Both the position numbers and the translations under genes were made by a program. Positions 1-7,593 of a DNA stretch of 64,000 bases are shown here, one piece after another. Within the stretch, counting starts at the first letter, position 1, and every line of letters starts with the position of its first letter. The stretch is from Pseudomonas viridiflava (GTDB lineage: Bacteria > Pseudomonadota > Gammaproteobacteria > Pseudomonadales > Pseudomonadaceae): the NCBI RefSeq assembly GCF_900580865.1, contig NZ_UTBZ01000099.1, positions 313,921-377,920 of the forward strand. The letters run 5' to 3'. Under the pieces are notes generated by a model, which was not told where the DNA came from, did no database searches, and saw only the letters and a list, made by a program, of their open reading frames with translations.

Positions 1-23
1 TCTCGCGCCATTAAGCGCCTCTC

Positions 24-136
24 ATGTTCGAAAATTTTCTTTTAACCGCCCTTCGATGAGTTTTTTCAATCGAACGCGACTGGCTGCGCGCGTGTTTATG
101 GGCTACCATTTTCGCAAATGAACATTAATGTTCGAT
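24..136 (+). promoter_or_regulatory. Candidate GlpR operators upstream of glpD
   Basis: The sequence GAACATTAATGTTC (120-133) is a perfect 14-bp palindrome, and its right half reads AATGTTCGAT (127-136). This fits the E. coli GlpR half-site consensus WATKYTCGWW at every position. A second copy, CATGTTCGAA (23-32), fits at nine of ten positions. GlpR is the DeoR-family repressor of glycerol 3-phosphate genes and usually lies beside glpD in Pseudomonas; here it would lie left of the window. Operator function is inferred. Confidence 0.5.
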
Positions 137-174
137 TTCCAATATAGAAAATCAAAAAAACCCGAGGCCAGCCG

Positions 175-1713
175 ATGTCCACCTCTACCTTGCGTACGCC
201 CCCAATCTCCGAGATCTACGACATCGCCGTTATCGGCGGCGGGATCAATGGCGTGGGGATCGCAGCGGATGCCGCCGGTCGCGGGCTTTCGGTGTTCCTT
301 TGCGAAAAGGACGATCTGGCCAGCCACACCTCGTCAGCCAGCAGCAAGCTGATCCACGGTGGCCTGCGCTACCTCGAACATTACGAATTCCGCCTGGTGC
401 GTGAAGCATTGGCCGAGCGCGAAGTGCTGCTGGCCAAGGCGCCGCACATCGTCAAACCGATGCGCTTCGTGCTGCCGCACCGTCCACACCTGCGCCCGGC
501 GTGGATGATCCGTGCCGGCCTGTTCCTCTATGACAACCTCGGCAAGCGCGAAAAACTCCCGGGTTCGAAAAGCCTGAAGTTCGCCGCCGACAGCGCGCTG
601 AAAAGCGAAATCAAGAAAGGCTTCGAATACTCCGACTGCTGGGTCGACGACGCCCGCCTCGTGGTTCTGAACGCCATGGCCGCCCGCGAAAAAGGTGCCC
701 ACGTGCACACCCAGACTCGCTGCGTCAGCGCCCGTCGTGCCAAGGGCTTGTGGCATCTGAACCTGGAACGTGCCGACGGCAGCCTGTTTTCGATCACCGC
801 CAAAGCGCTGGTGAACGCCGCCGGCCCGTGGGTCGCCAAGTTCATTCGTGATGACCTGAAGATGGAATCGCCGTACGGCATCCGTCTGATTCAGGGCAGC
901 CACATCATCGTACCGAAGCTGTACGAAGGTGATCACGCGCACATTCTGCAAAACGAAGATCAGCGCATCGTTTTCACTATTCCTTACCTGAACCACTTCA
1001 CCCTGATCGGCACCACCGACCGTGAATACACCGGCGACCCGGCGAAAGTGGCCATTACCGACGGCGAAACCGATTACCTGTTGAAAGTGGTCAACGCGCA
1101 CTTCAAGAAGCAGATCAGCCGTGACGACATCCAGCACAGCTACTCGGGCGTACGTCCGTTGTGCAACGATGAATCCGACAACCCGTCGGCGGTCACCCGC
1201 GATTACACCCTTGCCTTGTCCGGCAGCAACGAAGAAGCGCCACTGCTGTCGGTGTTCGGCGGCAAGCTGACCACCTACCGCAAACTCGCTGAATCGGCGA
1301 TGGCGCAGTTGCTGCCATTCTTCACCCAGATGCGCCCGAGCTGGACGGCCACCGCTACCCTGCCCGGCGGCGAAGACATGACCACCCCGCAGGCGTTGAG
1401 CGCGCTGATCCGCGACAAGTTCGACTTCGTCCCGACCGAGATTGCCCGGCGCTGGTCCACCACCTACGGCAGCCGTACCTGGCGCATGCTCGAAGGGGTG
1501 GAAACCCTCGCCGACATGGGCGAACACCTTGGCGGCGGGCTCTACACTCGCGAAGTGGATTACCTGTGCAGCGAAGAGTGGGCGACCACGGCCCACGACA
1601 TTCTGTGGCGCCGTAGCAAGCTGGGGCTGTTCACCACCCCGGCAGAGCAGGAAAAGCTTGCGGCGTATCTGGGTAAGGTTGAGCAGAACCGTAGCAAGAT
1701 TGAAGCGGCGTGA
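175..1713 (+). CDS. glpD: Aerobic glycerol-3-phosphate dehydrogenase
   Basis: FAD-dependent, membrane-associated enzyme that oxidises sn-glycerol 3-phosphate to dihydroxyacetone phosphate and passes electrons to the quinone pool. The 512-residue product is the usual length. A dinucleotide-binding GGGINGVG motif is at residues 21-28, followed by the acidic residue E44 of the Rossmann fold. The family motif HGGLRYLE is at 61-68. The ATG follows a GAGGCCAGCCG stretch. The gene is monocistronic here: palindromic GlpR-like sites lie upstream and a strong intrinsic terminator lies 20 bp downstream. Together with glpM about 7 kb away and metR beyond it, this is an arrangement typical of Pseudomonas. 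Confidence 0.97.
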   Translation: MSTSTLRTPPISEIYDIAVIGGGINGVGIAADAAGRGLSVFLCEKDDLASHTSSASSKLIHGGLRYLEHYEFRLVREALAEREVLLAKAPHIVKPMRFVLPHRPHLRPAWMIRAGLFLYDNLGKREKLPGSKSLKFAADSALKSEIKKGFEYSDCWVDDARLVVLNAMAAREKGAHVHTQTRCVSARRAKGLWHLNLERADGSLFSITAKALVNAAGPWVAKFIRDDLKMESPYGIRLIQGSHIIVPKLYEGDHAHILQNEDQRIVFTIPYLNHFTLIGTTDREYTGDPAKVAITDGETDYLLKVVNAHFKKQISRDDIQHSYSGVRPLCNDESDNPSAVTRDYTLALSGSNEEAPLLSVFGGKLTTYRKLAESAMAQLLPFFTQMRPSWTATATLPGGEDMTTPQALSALIRDKFDFVPTEIARRWSTTYGSRTWRMLEGVETLADMGEHLGGGLYTREVDYLCSEEWATTAHDILWRRSKLGLFTTPAEQEKLAAYLGKVEQNRSKIEAA

Positions 1714-1734
1714 TTTGAACATTGCTTAAACGAA

Positions 1735-1767
1735 AGCCCCTGAATTGAGAGATTCAGGGGCTTTTTG
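1735..1767 (+). terminator. Intrinsic terminator of glpD
   Basis: A perfect 11-bp stem, AGCCCCTGAAT with ATTCAGGGGCT, closes a six-base loop and is followed by a run of five T. It lies 21 bases after the glpD stop codon. Confidence 0.9.
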
Positions 1768-1809
1768 GTTTTGTGGGTTTTATCGAATCTGATTGAGTCA
1801 GTTAGATCT

Positions 1810-1996
1810 TTTCACCCTCAACCCCAGCCCTCCCGAAACGTCGGACCGCCCCCAAGGGGGAGAGGGGGAAGGGAGCCGATCTTCATGGGCTTCAAAATCT
1901 AAGTTCGACTCGGTATCTCACGTCGGCGCAAATCGACCATCCACCACGGTCAGTCCCCCTCTCCCTCTGGGAGAGGGTTAGGGTGAGGGGCTTTTC
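1810..1996. repeat. CCCTCACCC-type intergenic element, copy 1
   Basis: Member of a repeat family with inverted ends. The left end begins with CACCCTCAACCCCAGCCCTC, and the right end is its approximate reverse complement, GAGAGGGTTAGGGTGAGGGG. The ends enclose about 120 bases that include a TTCAAAATCTAAGTTCGA-like unit also seen in copy 3. The left hairpin carries the 19-base insert CCCGAAACGTCGGACCGCC (1832-1850). It has no coding potential. It ends about five bases before the first AauR-type box of aatJ. Confidence 0.75.
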
Positions 1997-2000
1997 GCCG

Positions 2001-2045
2001 TTCGGATTTCCGAACGCGACTTCCCGGTCGATTCGGTAAACCGGA
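2001..2045 (+). promoter_or_regulatory. Two AauR-type activator boxes upstream of aatJ
   Basis: Box 1, TTCGGATTTCCGAA (2001-2014), matches the published AauR consensus TTCGG-N4-CCGAA exactly. Box 2, TTCGGTAAACCGGA (2032-2045), matches with one mismatch. Box centres are 31 bp apart, about three helical turns, so they are on the same face of the DNA. They lie about 80-120 bp upstream of the -24 element, as expected for enhancer sites of a sigma-54 activator. The aauR gene is in this window. Confidence 0.85.
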
Positions 2046-2121
2046 TCAGTTATGCACAAACAAACCATCACAAAACTTTAATAACGTTATAAATCATCAA
2101 CTTAACTACATCAGACTGGTC

Positions 2122-2137
2122 TGGCACGACTCATGCT
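2122..2137 (+). promoter_or_regulatory. Sigma-54 (-24/-12) promoter of aatJ
   Basis: TGGCACGACTCATGCT has the GG (2123-2124) and GC (2135-2136) dinucleotides separated by exactly ten bases. It agrees with TGGCACG-N4-TTGCW except for the first T of the -12 block. Transcription would start near 2147-2150, giving a leader of about 105 bases before the aatJ start codon. Confidence 0.85.
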
Positions 2138-2253
2138 CTACACTCTCTCGACGAATGCTTGTTGTGCCAACACTTCAGGAGCCGTCAGGCATTCGAAGCA
2201 CAAAAGGGCCGACAAACTGGCTCCATAAAAAAAACAATGTCGAGGAAAATTTG

Positions 2254-3180
2254 ATGCGCATCGTTCCCCATATCCTGGGCGCAGCCATTGCTGCCGCTCT
2301 GATCAGCACGCCAGTTTTCGCCGCCGAACTCACCGGCACCCTGAAGAAAATCAACGATTCGGGCACCATCACGCTCGCTCACCGTGACTCCTCCATTCCG
2401 TTTTCCTACATCGCCGATGCTTCCGGCAAGCCAGTGGGCTACTCCCACGACATTCAGGTGGCCATCGTTGAAGCCCTGAAAAAAGACCTGAACAAGCCCG
2501 ATCTGCAGGTCAAGTACAACCTGGTGACCTCGCAAACCCGTATCCCGCTGATCCAGAACGGCACCGCGGATATCGAGTGCGGCTCCACCACCAACAACGC
2601 CGAACGCGCCCAGCAAGTCGACTTCACCGTCAACATCTTCGAAATCGGCACCCGTCTGCTGGTCAAGAAAGACAAGGATGGCAAGCCTTCCTACGCTGAC
2701 TTTGCCGACCTGAAAGGCAAAAACGTCGTGACCACCGCCGGCACCACGTCCGAGCGCATCATCAAAGCGATGAACGCCGACAAGCAGATGGGCATGAACA
2801 TCATCTCCGCCAAGGACCACGGTGAATCCTTCAACATGCTGGAAAGCGGCCGCGCCGTTGCCTTCATGATGGACGACGCTCTGCTGGCCGGCGAAGAAGC
2901 CAAGGCCAAGAAACCGGCTGACTGGATCATCACCGGTACTGCGCAGTCCTTCGAAGCCTACGCGTGCATGGTTCGCAAAGACGACCCGGCCTTCAAGAAG
3001 GCGGTCGATGCCGCCATCGTTGGCCTGTACAAGTCGGGCGAGATCAACAAGATCTACAGCAAGTGGTTCGAGAGCCCGATTCCTCCAAAAGGCCTGAACC
3101 TGAACTTCCCGATGAGCGACAAGGTAAAAGATCTGATCGCCAACCCGAGCGACAAGCCGGCGCCTGACGTAAAAATCTGA
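2254..3180 (+). CDS. aatJ: Periplasmic glutamate/aspartate-binding protein of the ABC transporter
   Basis: Solute receptor of an acidic-amino-acid ABC transporter. The 308-residue product begins with a Sec signal peptide (MRIVPHILGAAIAAALISTPVFA, cleavage after about residue 23). A periplasmic binding protein type 2 fold of the GltI/AatJ family follows, with the conserved stretches GTITLAHRDSSIPFSY and NGTADIECGSTTNN. The ATG at 2254 is preferred over an upstream in-frame ATG at 2155. GAGGAAAAT lies just before it, the signal peptide starts there, and 2155 falls only a few bases past the predicted transcription start. The permease and ATPase genes follow on the same strand. Aspartate, glutamate and their amides are the expected ligands from homology. 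Confidence 0.95.
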   Translation: MRIVPHILGAAIAAALISTPVFAAELTGTLKKINDSGTITLAHRDSSIPFSYIADASGKPVGYSHDIQVAIVEALKKDLNKPDLQVKYNLVTSQTRIPLIQNGTADIECGSTTNNAERAQQVDFTVNIFEIGTRLLVKKDKDGKPSYADFADLKGKNVVTTAGTTSERIIKAMNADKQMGMNIISAKDHGESFNMLESGRAVAFMMDDALLAGEEAKAKKPADWIITGTAQSFEAYACMVRKDDPAFKKAVDAAIVGLYKSGEINKIYSKWFESPIPPKGLNLNFPMSDKVKDLIANPSDKPAPDVKI

Positions 3181-3199
3181 TTACTGACTAACCTTATCT

Positions 3200-3313
3200 C
3201 CTGAGGGAGCCACCCTCCCTCAGGCGTCTGTTACTACCTGCTGGCTATACAGTGGAACACTCGACCTGGCGGTTTTCGAGCCGATCGCGTGTGCCTGACG
3301 TTCAACGTCAGGC
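3200..3313 (+). other. Two perfect hairpins between aatJ and aatQ
   Basis: Hairpin 1 has stems CCTGAGGGAG (3200-3209) and CTCCCTCAGG (3215-3224) with a five-base loop and no long T run. Hairpin 2 is GCCTGACGTT (3293-3302), one base, AACGTCAGGC (3304-3313). Such structures commonly stabilise the binding-protein message or reduce read-through into permease genes, so that receptor is made in excess. That role is inferred here. Confidence 0.6.
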
Positions 3314-3373
3314 GGGAAAGGATCTTCCCCAAGCGGGTGCTTGTACATCGATCGATCTCGAGGGGAGACCCTA

Positions 3374-4120
3374 ATGAATTACAACTGGGACTGGGGCGTG
3401 TTCTTCAAGTCCACCGGCGTTGGCAGCGAGACTTATCTCGACTGGTACGTCACCGGTTTGGGCTGGACCATTGCCATCGCCATCGTGGCGTGGATTATCG
3501 CCTTGCTGCTGGGCTCCATTCTGGGGGTCATGCGCACGGTGCCAAACCGCATCGTATCGGGCATCGCCACCTGCTACGTCGAGCTGTTCCGTAACGTGCC
3601 GCTGCTGGTTCAGCTGTTCATCTGGTACTTCCTGGTACCCGACCTGCTGCCGCAAAACCTGCAGGACTGGTACAAACAGGACCTCAACCCGACCACCTCG
3701 GCTTACCTGAGCGTTGTCGTGTGCCTGGGTCTGTTCACCGCTGCCCGTGTCTGCGAACAAGTGCGTACCGGCATCCAGGCGCTGCCACGCGGCCAGGAAT
3801 CCGCCGCCCGCGCCATGGGCTTCAAGTTGCCGCAGATCTACTGGAACGTGCTGCTGCCCCAGGCCTACCGGATCATCATTCCGCCGCTCACCTCGGAATT
3901 CCTCAACGTCTTCAAGAACTCCTCCGTGGCGTCCCTGATCGGCTTGATGGAACTGCTGGCGCAAACCAAACAGACCGCCGAATTCTCGGCCAACCTGTTT
4001 GAAGCGTTCACCCTGGCCACGCTGATCTACTTCACCCTGAACATGAGCCTGATGTTGCTGATGCGCATGGTCGAGAAGAAAGTCGCGGTGCCCGGCCTGA
4101 TCTCCGTGGGGGGTAAATAA
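3374..4120 (+). CDS. aatQ: Amino-acid ABC transporter permease (GltJ/AatQ type)
   Basis: First of two inner-membrane subunits that form the translocation channel for glutamate/aspartate. It is 248 residues long. The hydrophobic segments begin at VTGLGWTIAIAIVAWIIALL, and the conserved His/Glu/Gln permease pattern is present (VELFRNVPLLVQLFIWYF, then EQVRTGIQALPRGQESAARA, the EAA-type loop that contacts the ATPase). The ATG at 3374 is chosen over 3341 because GAGGGGAGACC lies directly upstream. The stop overlaps the start of aatM (TAATG), so the two are translationally coupled. Confidence 0.93.
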   Translation: MNYNWDWGVFFKSTGVGSETYLDWYVTGLGWTIAIAIVAWIIALLLGSILGVMRTVPNRIVSGIATCYVELFRNVPLLVQLFIWYFLVPDLLPQNLQDWYKQDLNPTTSAYLSVVVCLGLFTAARVCEQVRTGIQALPRGQESAARAMGFKLPQIYWNVLLPQAYRIIIPPLTSEFLNVFKNSSVASLIGLMELLAQTKQTAEFSANLFEAFTLATLIYFTLNMSLMLLMRMVEKKVAVPGLISVGGK

Positions 4121-4791
4121 TGGACTTCGATTTCAGCGGCATCATCCCCGCTATCCCGGGCCTGTGGAACGGCATGGTCATGACCTTGCAGTTGATGGTC
4201 ATGGGCGTGGTCGGCGGCATCGTGCTGGGGACGATCCTCGCGCTGATGCGCCTGTCGTCGAGCAAACTGCTGTCGCGGGTGGCCGGCGCTTATGTGAACT
4301 ACTTCCGATCGATCCCGCTGCTGCTGGTGATCACCTGGTTCTACCTGGCGGTGCCGTTCGTGCTGCGCTGGATTACCGGCGAAGACACGCCGATCGGTGC
4401 GTTCACCTCCTGCGTCGTGGCGTTCATGATGTTCGAAGCCGCGTACTTCTGCGAAATCGTCCGGGCCGGCGTGCAGTCGATCCCCAAAGGTCAGATGGCC
4501 GCCGCGCAGGCGATGGGCATGACCTATGGCCAGACCATGCGCCTGATCATCCTGCCCCAGGCGTTCCGCAAGATGACGCCGTTGCTGCTGCAACAGTCGA
4601 TCATCCTGTTCCAGGACACTTCGCTGGTTTACACCGTGGGTCTGGTGGACTTCCTCAACTCCGCCCGCTCCAGCGGCGACATCATCGGTCGTGCCAACGA
4701 GTTCCTGATCTTCGCCGGTGTCGTCTACTTCATCATCAGCTTTTCCGCCTCGCTGCTGGTCAAGCGTCTGCAAAAAAGGTTTGCCGTATGA
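4120..4791 (+). CDS. aatM: Amino-acid ABC transporter permease (GltK/AatM type)
   Basis: Second channel-forming permease, 223 residues. It has the family signature YFRSIPLLLVITWFYLAVPF and the EAA-like loop EIVRAGVQSIPKGQMAAAQA. It pairs with AatQ to make the heterodimeric membrane domain. It starts inside the aatQ stop codon and its own stop overlaps the aatP start (ATGA), so the three genes form one tightly coupled unit. Confidence 0.93.
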   Translation: MDFDFSGIIPAIPGLWNGMVMTLQLMVMGVVGGIVLGTILALMRLSSSKLLSRVAGAYVNYFRSIPLLLVITWFYLAVPFVLRWITGEDTPIGAFTSCVVAFMMFEAAYFCEIVRAGVQSIPKGQMAAAQAMGMTYGQTMRLIILPQAFRKMTPLLLQQSIILFQDTSLVYTVGLVDFLNSARSSGDIIGRANEFLIFAGVVYFIISFSASLLVKRLQKRFAV

Positions 4792-5522
4792 TCTCTATCA
4801 AGAACATCAACAAGTGGTATGGCGACTTCCAGGTGCTGACTGATTGCAGCACCGAGGTCAAAAAAGGCGAAGTGATCGTGGTCTGCGGCCCGTCGGGTTC
4901 CGGCAAATCGACCCTGATCAAATGCGTCAACGCGCTGGAGCCGTTCCAGAAAGGCGACATCGTCGTCGACGGCACCTCGATTGCCGACTCGAAGACCAAC
5001 CTGCCGAAACTGCGTTCGCGCGTCGGCATGGTGTTCCAGCATTTCGAACTGTTCCCGCACCTGACCATCACCGAAAACCTGACCATCGCGCAGATCAAGG
5101 TGTTGGGCCGCAGCAAGGAAGAGGCGACCAAGAAAGGTCTGCAACTGCTCGAGCGCGTCGGTCTGTCGGCACATGCCCACAAGCATCCGGGGCAATTGTC
5201 CGGCGGTCAGCAACAGCGTGTGGCGATCGCCCGTGCGCTGGCGATGGACCCGATCGTCATGCTGTTCGACGAACCGACCTCGGCGCTCGACCCGGAGATG
5301 GTCAACGAAGTGCTCGACGTGATGGTGCAACTGGCCCACGAAGGCATGACCATGATGTGCGTGACCCACGAAATGGGCTTTGCGCGCAAAGTGGCTGACC
5401 GGGTGATTTTCATGGACGCCGGCAAGATCATCGAAGACTGCCCGAAAGAGGAATTCTTCGGCGACATCAGTGCTCGCTCGGAACGCGCGCAGCACTTCCT
5501 CGAGAAAATCCTGCAGCACTAA
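4788..5522 (+). CDS. aatP: Amino-acid ABC transporter ATP-binding protein
   Basis: The 244-residue ATPase that drives the AatJ-AatQM importer. Walker A GPSGSGKST is at residues 34-42, the Q-loop glutamine is near 84, the signature LSGGQQQR is at 137-144, Walker B with DE is at 161-162, and the H-loop histidine is at 194. All catalytic elements are intact. The start overlaps the aatM stop by four bases. A longer open frame beginning at 4164 runs through aatM in another frame and is not credible. A REPIN-like palindrome pair follows the gene. Confidence 0.95.
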   Translation: MISIKNINKWYGDFQVLTDCSTEVKKGEVIVVCGPSGSGKSTLIKCVNALEPFQKGDIVVDGTSIADSKTNLPKLRSRVGMVFQHFELFPHLTITENLTIAQIKVLGRSKEEATKKGLQLLERVGLSAHAHKHPGQLSGGQQQRVAIARALAMDPIVMLFDEPTSALDPEMVNEVLDVMVQLAHEGMTMMCVTHEMGFARKVADRVIFMDAGKIIEDCPKEEFFGDISARSERAQHFLEKILQH

Positions 5523-5550
5523 AACCGAGTACTTGCGCCATCACACTGAT

Positions 5551-5644
5551 CCTGTGGGAGCGAGCTTACTCGCGAAAGCGGACTGACATTCAACATTGAT
5601 GTTGACTGATCCGCCCCCTTCGCGAGCAAGCTCGCTCCCACAGG
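5551..5644. repeat. REPIN-like palindrome pair A
   Basis: Two inverted copies of the GGGAGCGAGCTTACTCGCGA-type REP sequence face each other across about 43 bases. The unit recurs five more times in the window. It lies between aatP and aauS and probably acts as an mRNA-stabilising or terminating structure. Confidence 0.85.
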
Positions 5645-5691
5645 GACAGCGGTGAGCCTGCAAGTGTGGTGGTTGACCCAAGGCAACTGTG

Positions 5692-7593
5692 ATGAAATGC
5701 GACCCCAATCTTTATCGCGCCGCGCCGCCATCACTTGCCGTGAAGCCTCGTCTGATTCGTCATTTGTTCCTGCCGCCGCTGGTCATCATCCTGATGATCG
5801 GATTGGGTTTTATCGGCTTCTGGACCAGTGAACATTTCGGCATTCGCAGCCTCGGCGAGAACGGCCAGCGTCAGCTGGAACTGCACGCCCGCGCGGTCGA
5901 AAGCGAGATCAGCAAATACACCTACCTGCCCAGCCTGCTGGAGCTCGAAACGAGTGTGTCGCAGTTGCTGGCCGACCCGACCCCGCAATACCGGGAAACG
6001 GTCAACGCTTACCTCGAAGGCCTGAACCGGCGCAGTCGCAGTCGGGCCATTTACGTCATGGACACCACCGGCCGGGTCATGGCCACCAGCAACTGGCGCG
6101 ATGTCGACAGTTACCTCGGTGAAGACCTGTCCTTCCGTGCCTACTTCCAGAAAGCCGTACGCGGCGAACCCGGGCGTTTCTACGGCATCGGCAGCACCAA
6201 CGGTGAACCCGGTTACTACCTCGCTCATGGCCTCGAAGAGCACGGCAAGATTATCGGCGTCGCCGTGGTCAAAGTACGCCTGGAAGCCATGGAAGAACGC
6301 TGGCAACGGGCGCGTCTGGAAGCCTTCGTCAGCGATGAAAACGGCATCATCATTCTCTCCAGCGATCCGGCCAGACGCCTGAAAGCAGTGATTCCCTTGA
6401 GTGAAGCCACTAAGGAAAAACTCGCCCGCAGCCTGCAGTACTACTGGTTCCCGCTCAACGAACTGCAACCGTTGGCTCGCGAAACCTTGTCCGAAGGCGT
6501 GGAGAAACTCACCTTCCCGGCCAACAGCGAAGTGCCGTCCGGCGAGGATGACATCAGCTATCTGGCGCAGACCCGACCGCTGAGCGACACGCCGTGGAAT
6601 TTCACCCTGCTCACGCCATTACAGGACTTGCGCCGCGAAGCGATCAACCAAGGCATTCTCGTTGCCGTCGCGTTCGCCCTGGTAGCCTTCCTGCTGATCG
6701 CCTGGAACGAGCGGCGCAAGGTCATCGCCACTCGGCTTGCCGCCCGCGAAGCCTTGCAGGAAGCCAACAATCAACTGGAGCGTCGGATTACCGAACGCAC
6801 CACCGACCTGCGCGCCAGCAACGAGCGACTGAAAAGCCAGATCCGCGAACGCCGTCAGGCCGAAGAGACCTTGCGTCGTGCGCAGGATGAACTGGTCCAG
6901 GCCGGCAAACTCGCCGCCATCGGCCAGATGTCGACCAGCATTGCCCACGAACTGAACCAGCCGCTGGCGGCGATGCGCACGCTGTCGGGCAACACCGTGC
7001 GCTTTCTCGAACGCGGTCAGCTCGACGTCGCCAGCACCAACCTCAAGACCATTAACGATTTGATCGACCGCATGGGCCGGATCACCGCCAGCCTGCGCTC
7101 GTTCGCCCGGCGCGGGGACAATCAGGGTCAGGCCAGCCTCGGCAAAGCCGTCGATGCCGCGTTGCAAGTGCTCGGTGCCCGCGTGGAAACCTCGGCGCTG
7201 GACGTGCATCGTCAGTTCATCGACGTACAAGTGCAGATCGACCAGACACGTCTCGAACAGATTCTGGTCAACCTGATCGGCAACGCCCTCGACGCCATGC
7301 AGGCGCAACCACGGCCCGAACTGTGGCTGGAGGGCGAAGAATTCAACGGCAAATATCGCCTGCGCGTACGCGACAACGGCCACGGCATCGACGCCGAAGC
7401 GCGCAAGCATCTGTTCGAACCGTTCTTCACCACCAAACCCGGCGAACAAGGCCTGGGCCTTGGCTTGACGCTTTCCGCCAGCCTCGCGGCCGCCACCGGC
7501 GGGCATCTGGGTGTTGAACACCCGGCCAGCGGTGGCACCACCTTCGTCCTCAGTTTACCGTTGGTAAGCCCTACTCCTGCCGAGCCAATATGA
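5692..7593 (+). CDS. aauS: Sensor histidine kinase for acidic amino acids
   Basis: DctB-like membrane kinase of the AauS-AauR pair that senses acidic amino acids or their amides and activates the aat transporter. A transmembrane segment (about residues 23-45) is followed by a periplasmic double-Cache-like region (about 50-310), a second membrane segment near 320, a coiled-coil linker, a HisKA box with phospho-acceptor H419 (AHELNQPL), and a HATPase_c domain with DNGHGI and GLGLGLTLS. The ATG at 5692 is preferred over a GTG at 5689 because AAGG lies eight bases before it. The stop overlaps aauR (ATGA). Naming rests on similarity and on the adjacent aat operon. Confidence 0.92.
   Translation: MKCDPNLYRAAPPSLAVKPRLIRHLFLPPLVIILMIGLGFIGFWTSEHFGIRSLGENGQRQLELHARAVESEISKYTYLPSLLELETSVSQLLADPTPQYRETVNAYLEGLNRRSRSRAIYVMDTTGRVMATSNWRDVDSYLGEDLSFRAYFQKAVRGEPGRFYGIGSTNGEPGYYLAHGLEEHGKIIGVAVVKVRLEAMEERWQRARLEAFVSDENGIIILSSDPARRLKAVIPLSEATKEKLARSLQYYWFPLNELQPLARETLSEGVEKLTFPANSEVPSGEDDISYLAQTRPLSDTPWNFTLLTPLQDLRREAINQGILVAVAFALVAFLLIAWNERRKVIATRLAAREALQEANNQLERRITERTTDLRASNERLKSQIRERRQAEETLRRAQDELVQAGKLAAIGQMSTSIAHELNQPLAAMRTLSGNTVRFLERGQLDVASTNLKTINDLIDRMGRITASLRSFARRGDNQGQASLGKAVDAALQVLGARVETSALDVHRQFIDVQVQIDQTRLEQILVNLIGNALDAMQAQPRPELWLEGEEFNGKYRLRVRDNGHGIDAEARKHLFEPFFTTKPGEQGLGLGLTLSASLAAATGGHLGVEHPASGGTTFVLSLPLVSPTPAEPI

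Noticed and set aside
334..1722. 462-codon open frame antisense to glpD
   Set aside because: It is a shadow of the GC-rich codon pattern of glpD; its translation has no recognisable fold and no ribosome binding site.
4164..4787. Long N-terminal extension of the ABC ATPase frame through aatM
   Set aside because: The extension is aatM read in the wrong frame; the ATPase starts at the ATGA overlap at 4788.
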